A DNA stretch of 64,000 nucleotides from Burkholderiales bacterium 70-64 (GTDB lineage: Bacteria; Pseudomonadota; Gammaproteobacteria; Burkholderiales; Burkholderiaceae_E): contig MKUQ01000004.1 in assembly GCA_001898645.1 (NCBI GenBank), positions 1 through 64,000 on the forward strand, in the 5' to 3' direction. A program made the position numbers and the translations under genes. Below the pieces are notes generated by a model that did no database searches, was not told the origin of the DNA, and was given only the letters and a program-made list of their open reading frames with translations. Each line of letters opens with the position of its first letter. Position 1 is the stretch's first letter. Below are positions 9,501-17,222 of this stretch, one piece after another.

Positions 9501-9955
9501 AGGGGGAAGTCGGCCTTGTGCAGACGCGTGAAAGCCTTCGCGAGCAGACCGCCGAAGCGGTCGGACATCTGCAGGACGGCATCCTGCGCCGCAGAAGGGT
9601 CCGCCGGCGCATCCCAGCGCACGCCTTCCCACTGCGGATGCCCGAGGATCTCGTGCACCAGCAGGCCCTCGCGCAGCGAGAGCAGGCGCTCCATCAGATC
9701 CCCGCGATCCACGGTCACCGCGGGATCGAAGTGATCGGCGCGGGCGAGCACCTCCAGCACGCCGCGCACCTGCTCGTCGACGGCGTTGCGTTCGGCGCGC
9801 TCCCAGGCGAGCAGGATCGCCCGCAGCGAGGCCTCGACAGCGCGTCCGCGCGCGAGCGTCCAGTCGCCGCGGCCGAACAGGCGTACCACGGCCGCGATGA
9901 CGCCATGCAGACTCTGGAACCGGTCCGCGATAGCGGGCTCTTCGGGCGGCGTCAT
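6518..9955 (-). CDS. Multi-PAS hybrid histidine kinase homologue lacking catalytic residues, with intact receiver
   Basis: About 1145 residues from ATG 9955. After a helical N-terminus come about five PAS domains (markers RGTIVEVNERFCDISGYP, ANPAFGRLLG, GTWDCDIATG, GDWEADPGSG, GQLIAANAAYRRAL), a DHp-like helix pair, a HATPase-like region and a receiver. In the DHp helix the usual SHELRTP reads GDALRAP, putting Asp where the phospho-accepting His should be (residue 789). The N-box reads LARSAIE, with Ser near 905 replacing the Mg-binding Asn, and no DxGxG G1 box is visible. The receiver keeps IDDD, the Asp in ILLDVD, the Thr in VTRD and the Lys in EKPI. I infer a PAS sensor/phosphate acceptor or scaffold rather than a kinase. 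Its promoter faces the tetR gene across an operator. Confidence 0.8.
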   Translation of the reverse strand: MTPPEEPAIADRFQSLHGVIAAVVRLFGRGDWTLARGRAVEASLRAILLAWERAERNAVDEQVRGVLEVLARADHFDPAVTVDRGDLMERLLSLREGLLVHEILGHPQWEGVRWDAPADPSAAQDAVLQMSDRFGGLLAKAFTRLHKADFPLGDHVLVSVTNRRGTIVEVNERFCDISGYPRAELLGATHRLISSGRHSRGFYREMWRSIRRGDIWDGEICNRRKDGTYYWLHSTIIPVPGEGRRPHEYVSVCTEVTASKAAEDRLWLLEQVVATSAGGVVIADALRPGYPICHANPAFGRLLGMPEAALGGRSLRGLLAAGQRAEVVDEIDAGLGSPRETTLTLHGARAGTAGPEPYCLDLRLSPVLHDGIVTHVVGVAIDISELASTRQALDDREERLRRSQAYAGVGTWDCDIATGELHCSEPVGRLLGRAAETAGTTYESFLATVHPRDRAAVETAVDAALTLGKPYDIEHRCVRPDGTIRWLRAQGRVTRDERGRPARMLGVAQDVTGRKALEADLQEIRRRLAETQRQARIGDWEADPGSGETRWSPSLYALYRRDPASYRPRLDSFRECAHAKDAASVDAAIDAARRGAQHECLHRIVLPDGGQRWVRLRAGARLDESGRVVRLHGSAHDVTGELRRRDCARLLEEVLASTGDAVAIADRHGQLIAANAAYRRALRREEDQDGPAALHEAWAPPGRDAIGRAIQRGAPEFRWSGKLPMQRADGSTFVVRSSIGTVLDARRDVRYYVHTFRDAAAADARPEDPRQADGPIDAAALDALADAGDALRAPVRSILGFAQLLARRPELSMVSREYTRHLLRAGRRLLEFSGELLDLARAHGGRLAMRPGLLSLDAAIDAALARAAAFAADRGVQLRREPSLPVCVRVDRVRIEQLIEALARSAIECAGDAAVIPFVTGLDGAGGTASIRITIPEARGDERPLRRWIETPRDRGDFEGAGLAVRIACLLAARMGATIRIETGTAPGAAIVVDIPKACADAQGTGTSRPRRLARLLGAGATPPRILYIDDDHGSLALVQEAFRKDERMRLLVSPSAMLGMELARAHRPEVILLDVDSPGVDAFSVLRILKADPDLAAIPVIAVTRDATPDAQRRIEGVGFFRFIEKPISILELARVIEAALGSV

Positions 9956-10020
9956 GTCAATGGGAAAGTCCGCCCGGCTGGGCGGTGCTGCAATCCCGGA
10001 AGCAGGCACGAAACTTACGT

Positions 10021-10042
10021 TATTGCGTACGCGAACGCAATA
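10021..10042. promoter_or_regulatory. Palindromic operator, TetR type (site 2)
   Basis: TATTGCGT-ACGCGA-ACGCAATA, a perfect inverted repeat with 8-bp arms and a 6-bp centre. It lies between the divergent pseudokinase gene (start 66 bp away) and the tetR gene (start 177 bp away), the usual place for an autoregulatory TetR operator. The inner 14 bases match site 1 at 1598-1615 exactly. It could control both flanking genes. Confidence 0.75.
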
Positions 10043-10218
10043 CGCGGACCTACCGCGTTTCCGCCCGCCCAGGCGCAACGCGTCCCGGTGCATCGTTGCG
10101 CGGATGCCGGAAGAAGGCCGGGCCGGTACCGAAACAGCTTCGAAGCTGTCAGAATCCGCCTGTCGCCGAAACCCGAACGGAGTAGCGCGCCGATGCGCCC
10201 TGACGATTCGAAGACGAC

Positions 10219-10914
10219 ATGAGTTCTTCTGCATCCGGCCGAACGCGGCATCGGCGCACACGCAGCGAACAGTGCCGTCTCCATGAGCAGGCGGTCCATC
10301 TTCTGCTGCGCATGTTCGACGAGGGCGGCTACGAAGCGATCTCGATGCGCAAGCTGGCCAGCGAAATCGGCGTGCCGCCGATGTCGCTGTATCGCTATTT
10401 CCCGAGCAAGAAGCACCTGATCCAGCACATCTGGGTGGAGCTTCTGCTGCGCGCCTACCAGCATGCGCTGGCCCGGGCGCACGAGTGCAGCAGCCCGCCC
10501 GAGCGCCTGGGCGCCTACCTCGACGGCTACCTGCAGTACTGGCTCGACAACCGGCACCACTACTGGGTGGTGTTCTCGATACGAGACGGCAGCGTCGACC
10601 CCGCCGAGCCGGGGGACGGAGCACCGTGCCCGAATCCCTACCGCTTCCTCGAGACGCTGGCCGAGATGATCGGCGCCTGCGCCGGCACCGGCACGGATGC
10701 CGGGACCGAGGTCCGCCACCTCGCCGAAGCGCTCTTCTGCAAGACGCTGGGCTTTCTGACCGGCGTCATCAGCATGGCCTCACTCATGTCGGCCGACATC
10801 GAGGGGCTCAAGCACCGCCTGGTGCGCGAGATGGTCGATCAGGCGATCACGGGCGGCGGACCGGACGCCGCATCCGCGGCTTCGCCGGTCTCGGAGGCCA
10901 TGGACGGCCGCTGA
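10219..10914 (+). CDS. TetR-family transcriptional regulator
   Basis: A 231-residue protein with an N-terminal TetR DNA-binding domain: helix 1 around residues 20-37, then GYEAISMRKLASEIGVPPMS and LYRYFPSKKHL, the classic helix-turn-helix followed by helix 4 near residue 60. The C-terminal two thirds is the variable ligand-binding and dimer region and gives no hint of the ligand. It is preceded by about 26 basic residues (RTRHRRTRS). A palindromic operator lies upstream, with a second copy near 1600, so it probably represses itself, the divergent PAS protein and the MCP/GGDEF-EAL pair. Its 3' end overlaps the convergent kinase gene by 76 bp. No efflux pump, the common TetR target, is adjacent. 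Confidence 0.9.
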   Translation: MSSSASGRTRHRRTRSEQCRLHEQAVHLLLRMFDEGGYEAISMRKLASEIGVPPMSLYRYFPSKKHLIQHIWVELLLRAYQHALARAHECSSPPERLGAYLDGYLQYWLDNRHHYWVVFSIRDGSVDPAEPGDGAPCPNPYRFLETLAEMIGACAGTGTDAGTEVRHLAEALFCKTLGFLTGVISMASLMSADIEGLKHRLVREMVDQAITGGGPDAASAASPVSEAMDGR

Positions 10915-12797
10915 TCGTCGGCGGCGCTGCCGAGGCGAAAGAAGAAGCGGCTGCCGTCCCCGGGCGCCGACTCGGCCCATACCGATCCGCCGTGCCGCTC
11001 GACGATGCGCTTGACCGTGGCCAGGCCGACGCCGCTGCCGGGGAAGCGCTCCGGGGCGTGCAGCCGCTGGAACAAACCGAACAGGCGATCGACGTGGCGC
11101 ATGTCGAAGCCGACGCCGTTGTCGGCGATGCAGAAGGTCCGGCGGCCCTGGGCGTCGGTCGTCGCTTCGAAGCGGATCACGGCATGCTCGGTCGGGGCGC
11201 TGTACTTCCAGGCATTGCCCAGCAGGTTCTCGAGGACGATGCGCAGCAGGGCGGGGTCGCCGTGCGCGTGCAGCGCCTTGCCCATGCGCACCTCGACCCG
11301 GCGCGCCGGGTCCTGGCGCGTGAGCGTCTCCAGCACTTCCGCGGCGATGCGGCCCAGGTCGACCGGGATGGCGGCCAGCGGCCGGTGGTCGATGCGCGAC
11401 AGCGCGAGCACCGCATGGATCATGTCGTCCATGCGCTCGCAGCCGGTCAGGATGCGCGCCAGGCATTCCTGCCCGGCGGTGTCGAGCTGCGCCGAGTGGT
11501 TCTCGAGCAGCAGTTTCGCGAAGCCGTCGACGGCGCGCAGCGGCGCGCGCAGATCGTGCGTGAGGCTGCTCGCGAAGGACTCCGCTTCGCGCATCGCCCG
11601 CTCGAGCCGGCGGGTCTGGTCGGCCAGGCGCGCACGCAGCGATTCCTCGGCGTTCGCGCGCTCGCGCAGCGCGGCCAGCCTGGGCTCGCGCGGATCGAGT
11701 GCCAGCACGGCCAGCCGCGGATGCCCGGGAACCGGCTCGAGCCGCGCCAACGCTTCGATGCGCTCGTCGAAGCGGTTGCGCACGACCAGCGTGCGCCGCA
11801 GCGGGCGATGCGCCGCGAGCGCCTGCTCGAGCTCGGCACGCACCGACGCCTCGTCGTCGGCGAGCAGCGCCCCGACGGGCTCGGCTTCGAGCGCCGGCGC
11901 ATCGCGCTCGAACAGCCGGTGGGCCGCGGCGTTGGAGCCGTGGATCCCGGCGCCGTCGCCTTCCAGGGCGATCAGCAGCATCGCCTCGGAGCTGGTCTGC
12001 ATCGCCACGCGCGCGCCCGCCTCGCCGCGCGTCGATGTCTCGGGGGTCATCAGGCGCGTGACGCCGCTGTAGCCCAGGAAGCGCCCGTCGCGGTCGAACC
12101 ACGGGCTGCCCGATTCGAGGACGCACACCTTGCGCCCCTCGGCATCGATGCGCTCGAGCGGCAGATCGCGAAAGGCGCGACGCTGCGCGATCGCTTCCTG
12201 CACCGCCTGCCACGGCGCGGGCTCGAGCGCCCGCGCGCCGTCGAACTGCAGTCGTCCGGCATGCTGGACCCGCCGGTAGCGCGGCCAGGATGCCTCGTAT
12301 TCGACGCGCGTGAACCTCCCCTCGCCGTCGGTCTCCCAGTAGGACAGGCCGCCCAGGCCGCGCATCGTCGCGAGCTGGCGATCGCGATCCCCGACGACCG
12401 ATTCGGCTGCCGCGACGAGCGAGGCCAGCCGGTTCAGCGCCTCGGTGACCGGTTCGAGCGCCGGCGTCCCGGCCTTGCCGGCGCGCCAGCCGTATTCGCC
12501 GAGCGCGATGCGTGCGGCATCGGCGGCGAGGCGCCCCATCTGCCGCTGCGAACGGACCCAGGCGCGTCCGGCCACGAAGGCCAGCCAGGCGGACACCAGC
12601 GCGCAGGCAGCCAGGACGGCGGCCGTCCAGGCCGGCACCGAGGCAACGAAGCCGCCATCCGGGGGGGCATCGCCGACCGTCGGTCGGCCGGGCTGCCACC
12701 ACAGCAGCGCGAAGACCGCGAGCGCACTCAATACTGCAAGCGGAAGGGCGAAGCCCGATCGGGGAAAGCCGGCGGTCCGGGAGGAAGAGGGGGGCAC
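10839..12797 (-). CDS. Membrane sensor histidine kinase (phytochrome-like HisKA/HATPase type)
   Basis: About 652 residues from a GTG at 12797, chosen because it keeps both N-terminal membrane helices (LPLAVLSALAVFALLWW and AWTAAVLAACALVSAWLAFVAG) and no ATG in frame does so without overlapping the next gene. Then two PAS-like segments and a coiled linker precede the DHp motif SSLTHDLRAPLRAVDGF with its phospho-accepting His. The ATPase domain is intact: NLLGNAWKYS, IADNGVGFD and GSGVGLATVKRIVERHGG. This layout is typical of kinases related to phytochrome-type DHDLR kinases. There is no receiver domain. The likely partner is the REC-containing protein encoded divergently at 12979. The stop lies inside the 3' end of tetR. 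Confidence 0.85.
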   Translation of the reverse strand: MPPSSSRTAGFPRSGFALPLAVLSALAVFALLWWQPGRPTVGDAPPDGGFVASVPAWTAAVLAACALVSAWLAFVAGRAWVRSQRQMGRLAADAARIALGEYGWRAGKAGTPALEPVTEALNRLASLVAAAESVVGDRDRQLATMRGLGGLSYWETDGEGRFTRVEYEASWPRYRRVQHAGRLQFDGARALEPAPWQAVQEAIAQRRAFRDLPLERIDAEGRKVCVLESGSPWFDRDGRFLGYSGVTRLMTPETSTRGEAGARVAMQTSSEAMLLIALEGDGAGIHGSNAAAHRLFERDAPALEAEPVGALLADDEASVRAELEQALAAHRPLRRTLVVRNRFDERIEALARLEPVPGHPRLAVLALDPREPRLAALRERANAEESLRARLADQTRRLERAMREAESFASSLTHDLRAPLRAVDGFAKLLLENHSAQLDTAGQECLARILTGCERMDDMIHAVLALSRIDHRPLAAIPVDLGRIAAEVLETLTRQDPARRVEVRMGKALHAHGDPALLRIVLENLLGNAWKYSAPTEHAVIRFEATTDAQGRRTFCIADNGVGFDMRHVDRLFGLFQRLHAPERFPGSGVGLATVKRIVERHGGSVWAESAPGDGSRFFFRLGSAADDQRPSMASETGEAADAASGPPPVIA

Positions 12798-12978
12798 GAG
12801 AGAGGTTCGGGCGATGGGTGGGGCTAAATCTACCGAATGCGCGGTCGAAATCAAGAGATGGTCGATGTCGAGTCGATCTACTGGTCGGAATCGAGCGCGG
12901 AGTGGCGGAAAAATGAGACAGATCGGAAGTCCGGCTGACCACGCCGTGGCCGGGCGCGGGCCGATCGAGCGGCTACCG

Positions 12979-15156
12979 ATGATTGCACTGGTCGACGAGG
13001 ACGCGGCATGGCGCAGCGCCGCCGCGGCGGCGCTGCACGCATGCGGCTTCCGGGTCGAGGTCCATCGGTCGATCGAGGCGCTGATGACCGAGGATGCCGC
13101 CGGGGTGCCCGACGTGCTGGTGGTCGACGCCTCGGCTCCGGGGGTCGACCCGCTCGGGCTCCATGCCGGCTTGCGCACCGACACGCGCTTTGCCCGCTGC
13201 CCGGTGCTGCTGCTCACCGGCCGCGAGGTCGACGAGGCCGTCGATCGCCTGTGCGAGGTGGGCGCGGTCGACGTCTTCGCCAAGTCGACCCGCTGGGTGG
13301 CGCTGTCGGCGCGCCTGAAGCACCTGCACCGGCTGGTCAGCGTGCAGCGGGAGCTGCTGGCGAGCCAGGAGCGGCTCGCCATCGTGTACGACTCCAGCCG
13401 CGCGGGCAGCTTCGATTTCGATCTCGATGCGCGCGAATTCCGCGGGTCGGCGGGCAGCTTCGCGATCATGGGATTCGAGTATCCGCGGGTCTCGATCAGC
13501 GAGCACGAGTTCATGCGGCTGATCCCCGACGAAGCGCATCGACTCGAGCTGCGACGCCGCACCCAGGCGGCGATCCGGTTCGAGGAATCGTTCTCCATGG
13601 ACCTTCCGATGCGCACCATCGCCGGCCAGCGGCTGGTGGCGCGGGTGGAGGTGGATCCGTATCGCGATGCCGGCGGACGCGTGTCGATGCTGCGCGGCGT
13701 GATCCGCGACATCACCGACCGCGTGCGCGCCGAGGCCGACATCGAGCGGCTGACCAGCGCCGACGTGCTGACCGGCCTGCCCAACCGCAACCGCTTCATT
13801 GCGCTGTGCGCCGAGGCGGTGGTGGCGGCGCGCGCGCACGGCGGCCGGCTGGCGATCGTCGCGCTCGACCTCGACAGCTTCAGGCGGATCAACGAATCGC
13901 TCGGCCAGGTCGCGGGCGACGAGGTGATGTGCCTGATCGGCGAACGGCTGTCCGGAGCGCTCGCGGCCTTCTCCGCCCGCGGCGCGGAGAGCGGCGCGCG
14001 GCCGGCCCGCGAGCCGCTGCTGGCGCGCCTGCCCGGCGACGAGTTCGCCATCCTGCTGCCGCGGGTGCGCGACCAGGCCGAGATCAACGCGCTGGTCGAC
14101 TCGCTGCTGGTGGATTTCCGGCGTCCGTTCGCCGTCGCCGGCACCGAGTGTTTCGTCTCGTGCTGCGCCGGCATCGCCGTCTATCCGGACGACGGCGACG
14201 GCGCCGGGCTGCTGCTGTCGCGGGCCGATGCCGCGCTGGCCGCGGCCAAGGCGCTCGGCAGCCAGACGGTGAAGTGGTACGGTTCGATGCGCAAGGCCGG
14301 CACCGGCACGCGCCTGACGATGCTCAGCGGCCTGCACAAGGCGCTGGAACGCGGCGAGTTCGAGCTGCACTACCAACCCTGCGTCGATGCCTTGCGCGCC
14401 ACGCCGGTGGGCGTGGAGGCGCTGGTGCGCTGGCGGCGCGACGGCGTCATCGTGCCGCCCATCGAGTTCATCGATCTGGCCGAGGAAAGCGGCCTGATCG
14501 TGCCCATCGGCGAGTGGGCCATCCGCGAGGCGTGCACGGCCATGCGCGCCTGGCACGATGCCGGCACGGGCATTCCTCAGGTGTCGGTGAACGTGTCCAC
14601 GCTGCACTTCGAGCGCCCCTCGCTGGCGCAGACGGTGCGCGACGCGATCCGCGCGCACGGCCTGTCGCCGGGCATGCTGGAGCTTGAGCTGACCGAGTCG
14701 TGCACGGTGCGCGACTTCGACTCCACGCTCGGCGCCCTGCAGGCGCTGCGCGAGCTGGGCGTGGGGCTGTCGCTCGACGACTTCGGCACCGGCTATTCCT
14801 CGCTGTCCTACCTGACCCGCCTGCCGATCCGCAAGCTGAAGATCGACCGCAGCTTCGTGCGCATGCTCGGCGTCTCGGCCGAGGACGAAGCGGTGGTGCG
14901 CGCGATCGTGGCGCTGGGCCGCAGCCTGCGCCTGCACCTCGTGGCCGAGGGCGTCGAGACGCCTGCGCAGGCGCGCACCCTGCTCGCCATGGGTTGCCGG
15001 GACATGCAGGGCTTTCTTTTCGCGCCGGCCGTCCCGGCGCACGAACTGGTCGCGACGATCGACCGGATCCGCGCCATCGGCGCGGTCACCACGCCCGGCA
15101 AGCGGGCATTCGAGACGCCGGTGCACGGCGCGGTTCTTTCGGGAGAGATGCGATGA
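12979..15156 (+). CDS. REC-PAS-GGDEF-EAL response regulator, probable c-di-GMP phosphodiesterase
   Basis: About 725 residues from ATG 12979; an earlier ATG at 12912 behind GTGGCGG is a real alternative. An N-terminal receiver (IALVDED, phospho-Asp in VLVVDAS, Lys in FAKST) is followed by a PAS-like domain, GGDEF and EAL. The GGDEF active site reads LPGDEF, so the first Gly is lost, and no RxxD I-site is seen: probably not a cyclase. The EAL domain looks complete: GVEALVRW, NVSTLHF, LELTES, LDDFGTGYSS, LKIDRSFV and EGVET. It would lower c-di-GMP when phosphorylated, perhaps by the divergent histidine kinase. Its stop overlaps the next gene start by 4 bp (ATGA), so the two are co-translated. 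Confidence 0.87.
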   Translation: MIALVDEDAAWRSAAAAALHACGFRVEVHRSIEALMTEDAAGVPDVLVVDASAPGVDPLGLHAGLRTDTRFARCPVLLLTGREVDEAVDRLCEVGAVDVFAKSTRWVALSARLKHLHRLVSVQRELLASQERLAIVYDSSRAGSFDFDLDAREFRGSAGSFAIMGFEYPRVSISEHEFMRLIPDEAHRLELRRRTQAAIRFEESFSMDLPMRTIAGQRLVARVEVDPYRDAGGRVSMLRGVIRDITDRVRAEADIERLTSADVLTGLPNRNRFIALCAEAVVAARAHGGRLAIVALDLDSFRRINESLGQVAGDEVMCLIGERLSGALAAFSARGAESGARPAREPLLARLPGDEFAILLPRVRDQAEINALVDSLLVDFRRPFAVAGTECFVSCCAGIAVYPDDGDGAGLLLSRADAALAAAKALGSQTVKWYGSMRKAGTGTRLTMLSGLHKALERGEFELHYQPCVDALRATPVGVEALVRWRRDGVIVPPIEFIDLAEESGLIVPIGEWAIREACTAMRAWHDAGTGIPQVSVNVSTLHFERPSLAQTVRDAIRAHGLSPGMLELELTESCTVRDFDSTLGALQALRELGVGLSLDDFGTGYSSLSYLTRLPIRKLKIDRSFVRMLGVSAEDEAVVRAIVALGRSLRLHLVAEGVETPAQARTLLAMGCRDMQGFLFAPAVPAHELVATIDRIRAIGAVTTPGKRAFETPVHGAVLSGEMR

Positions 15157-16547
15157 CGACTGCCACACCGATCGACAGCGAGTCGGCACGGCTGGCGCGC
15201 AGCGCGCTGCGTTACCTTGCGGAGCACGGCCTGCCCCCCACGCCGGAGCGCTACGGCCAGGCCTGGCGGGCGGTCGGCGGGGTCGTGCGCGCCGCGGCGA
15301 TCGGTCCGCTCGTCGCCGAGGCGGTACGCCAGCTCGACGTGGGCCATCGCAACTGGACGCTGGCCCGCAAGAAGCAGGCGCTGGCGCGGGTGCTGGCCTG
15401 CGGCGACGACCAGGTGCTGGCCATCCGGCTGCGCAGCCTCGTCGAGTCGTGGCGCCACGCCCCGGACGACGCGGCGGTGGAAACGGCGCCGCGGGGTGCC
15501 GCCGGGGCGATCGACGCGGAACGGCTGCTGGCCGACCTGACCTCGCTGCTGGCGGCGATCTGCGAGACCGTGCCCCGGCTCGTCGAGGAGGAGGCCTGGG
15601 TGCGCCAGCAGTTCGACGCGATCCGCGCCAACCTGGGCTCGCGCGACGGGCAGCCCGATCCGCGCGACCTGGAGCAGGCGCGCGTGCTGCTGCGCCGCAC
15701 CGCGGAAGAGCACCAGCGGCTGCTGAAGCTGCGACGCGATTCGCTGCAGATGATGAAGACGATGATCGCGCAGTGCATCGAATGGCTGCGCGGCCTGACC
15801 GCATCGAGCGCGCGCTTCGGCGAGAAGCTGGGCGCCTACATCGGGGAGATCGAACGCGCGGACGACCTGCCGGCGCTCGCCGGCACGGTGCGCGGGCTGA
15901 TCGAGGATACGCGCTCGATGCACCTCGAGATCGAGTCGTCGAAGCACGACTTCGCGGCGGCCGCCGAGCGCGCGACGCACCTCGAGCAGGAAGTGGAGCG
16001 GCTGGCCGGCGAGCTGCGCTCGACGGGCACCCAGCTGATGACCGATCACCTGACCCGGCTGCTCAACCGGCGCGGGCTCGAGCGCACGTTCAGGGACATG
16101 CTGGCCGCCTGCGATGCGCAGACGCGCCCGTTCGCCGTGGCGCTGCTCGACGTCGACGACTTCAAGAAGCTCAACGACGCGCTCGGCCATCAGACGGGCG
16201 ACGACGCGCTGCGCCATCTCGCGGCGGTGCTGGCCGCCGGGATGCGGCCGGGCGACTGCGCCGCGCGCTACGGGGGCGAGGAGTTCGTGCTGCTGCTGTC
16301 GGGGGCCGGCGCGCGCGATGCCGCCGAGGCAGTGCGCCGGTTGCAGCGGACGCTCGCCGCCGACGTGTTCCTGCACCGGTCCGGGCCGGTGCGCGTGACG
16401 TTTTCGGCGGGCGTGGCCGAGGTGCGCCGCGGCGAGACGCTCGAGCAGGCCCTCGCGCGCGCCGACGACGCGATGTACGAGGCCAAGCGCGCCGGCAAGA
16501 ACCGCGTGATCGTCGCCTCGCCGGGCGAGCGCCTGATCGCCGACTGA
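15153..16547 (+). CDS. Diguanylate cyclase (helical N-terminus, GGDEF)
   Basis: A 464-residue soluble protein. The first 300 residues are helical with coiled-coil character and no sensor domain I recognise (YLAEHGLPPTPERY is typical of this family's start). The C-terminal GGDEF domain begins near DHLTRLLNRRG, carries LDVDDFKKLND and the active-site motif YGGEEF, and has an RPGD inhibitory I-site five residues ahead of it. It should make c-di-GMP with product inhibition. It is translationally coupled to the upstream EAL protein, so a synthesis and a degradation enzyme are made together. It converges with the NarL-type regulator after 42 bp. Confidence 0.9.
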   Translation: MTTATPIDSESARLARSALRYLAEHGLPPTPERYGQAWRAVGGVVRAAAIGPLVAEAVRQLDVGHRNWTLARKKQALARVLACGDDQVLAIRLRSLVESWRHAPDDAAVETAPRGAAGAIDAERLLADLTSLLAAICETVPRLVEEEAWVRQQFDAIRANLGSRDGQPDPRDLEQARVLLRRTAEEHQRLLKLRRDSLQMMKTMIAQCIEWLRGLTASSARFGEKLGAYIGEIERADDLPALAGTVRGLIEDTRSMHLEIESSKHDFAAAAERATHLEQEVERLAGELRSTGTQLMTDHLTRLLNRRGLERTFRDMLAACDAQTRPFAVALLDVDDFKKLNDALGHQTGDDALRHLAAVLAAGMRPGDCAARYGGEEFVLLLSGAGARDAAEAVRRLQRTLAADVFLHRSGPVRVTFSAGVAEVRRGETLEQALARADDAMYEAKRAGKNRVIVASPGERLIAD

Positions 16548-16589
16548 AAGTGCGCCGTGCGGGGAAGGGCCGCATGGCGCGGGCAGGCG

Positions 16590-17222
16590 CTACTCGATCA
16601 ACCCGTTGCGCAGTGCGTAGGATGCCAGCTCGGCGTTGCTGGAGACGCCGAGCTTCTCGAGCACGCGGGCGCGATACACGCTCACCGTCTTGGGCGACAG
16701 CGACAGCGCCTGGGCGATCTCCGAGAGCTTGCGCCCGGAGGCGATCATCATCAGGGTCTGCATCTCGCGCTCCGAGAGCTGGTCGTGCGCCGCCTCCGCG
16801 GCCTTGCCGGTGACGGTATCGAGCAGCAGGTGCGCCACTTCCGGGGTCAGGTACTTGCGCCCGCCTGCCACGGCGCGCACCGCCTCGACGATGCGTGCCG
16901 GCTCGGCCGACTTGTTCAGGTAGGCCATGGCGCCGGCGCGCAGCGCACGGATGCCGTACTGGTCTTCCGGATACTGCGAGAGCACCACCACCCGCACCGG
17001 ACTGCCGTCGGCCGCCAGTGCCGCGAGCACGTCCATGCCGCTGCGTCCCGGCAGGTTGAGGTCGAGCAGGATGACCTCGCAGCGCACCTCGCGCAGCACG
17101 GCGCGCAGCTCGGCGTAGCTGCCCGCCTCGCCCACCACCTCGATGCCGCCGGCCTCGGTGAGCGTTTCGCGCAGCCCGCGGCGGATCAGCGCGTGATCGT
17201 CCACCAGCACGACGCGGATCAT
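16590..17222 (-). CDS. NarL/FixJ-type response regulator
   Basis: A 210-residue two-domain regulator. The receiver has VLVDDHALIRRGL at the N-terminus, phospho-Asp in VILLDLNLPGRSG near residue 54, and K in LNKSAEP. The C-terminal LuxR-type helix-turn-helix begins at LSEREMQTLMMIASG and continues KLSEIAQALSLSPKTVSVYRARV. Its start overlaps the stop of the upstream histidine kinase by 4 bp (ATGA), so the two form a cognate pair. The target genes are unknown; the pair is divergent from the chemotaxis operon. Confidence 0.93.
   Translation of the reverse strand: MIRVVLVDDHALIRRGLRETLTEAGGIEVVGEAGSYAELRAVLREVRCEVILLDLNLPGRSGMDVLAALAADGSPVRVVVLSQYPEDQYGIRALRAGAMAYLNKSAEPARIVEAVRAVAGGRKYLTPEVAHLLLDTVTGKAAEAAHDQLSEREMQTLMMIASGRKLSEIAQALSLSPKTVSVYRARVLEKLGVSSNAELASYALRNGLIE

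Noticed and set aside
3168-10624. Very long overlapping open frames on the opposite strand of the GGDEF-EAL and PAS genes (for example 3168-8231 minus and 3737-9016 plus)
   Set aside because: They are Arg/Ala/Pro-rich shadows of well-supported genes, a known effect of high GC at third codon positions, and show no domain signatures.
10780-12942. Alternative minus-strand frames and the 1111-residue extension (to 14174) of the histidine kinase gene
   Set aside because: The extension runs antisense through the receiver of the 12979 gene and carries no domains; the GTG start at 12797 already includes both membrane helices.
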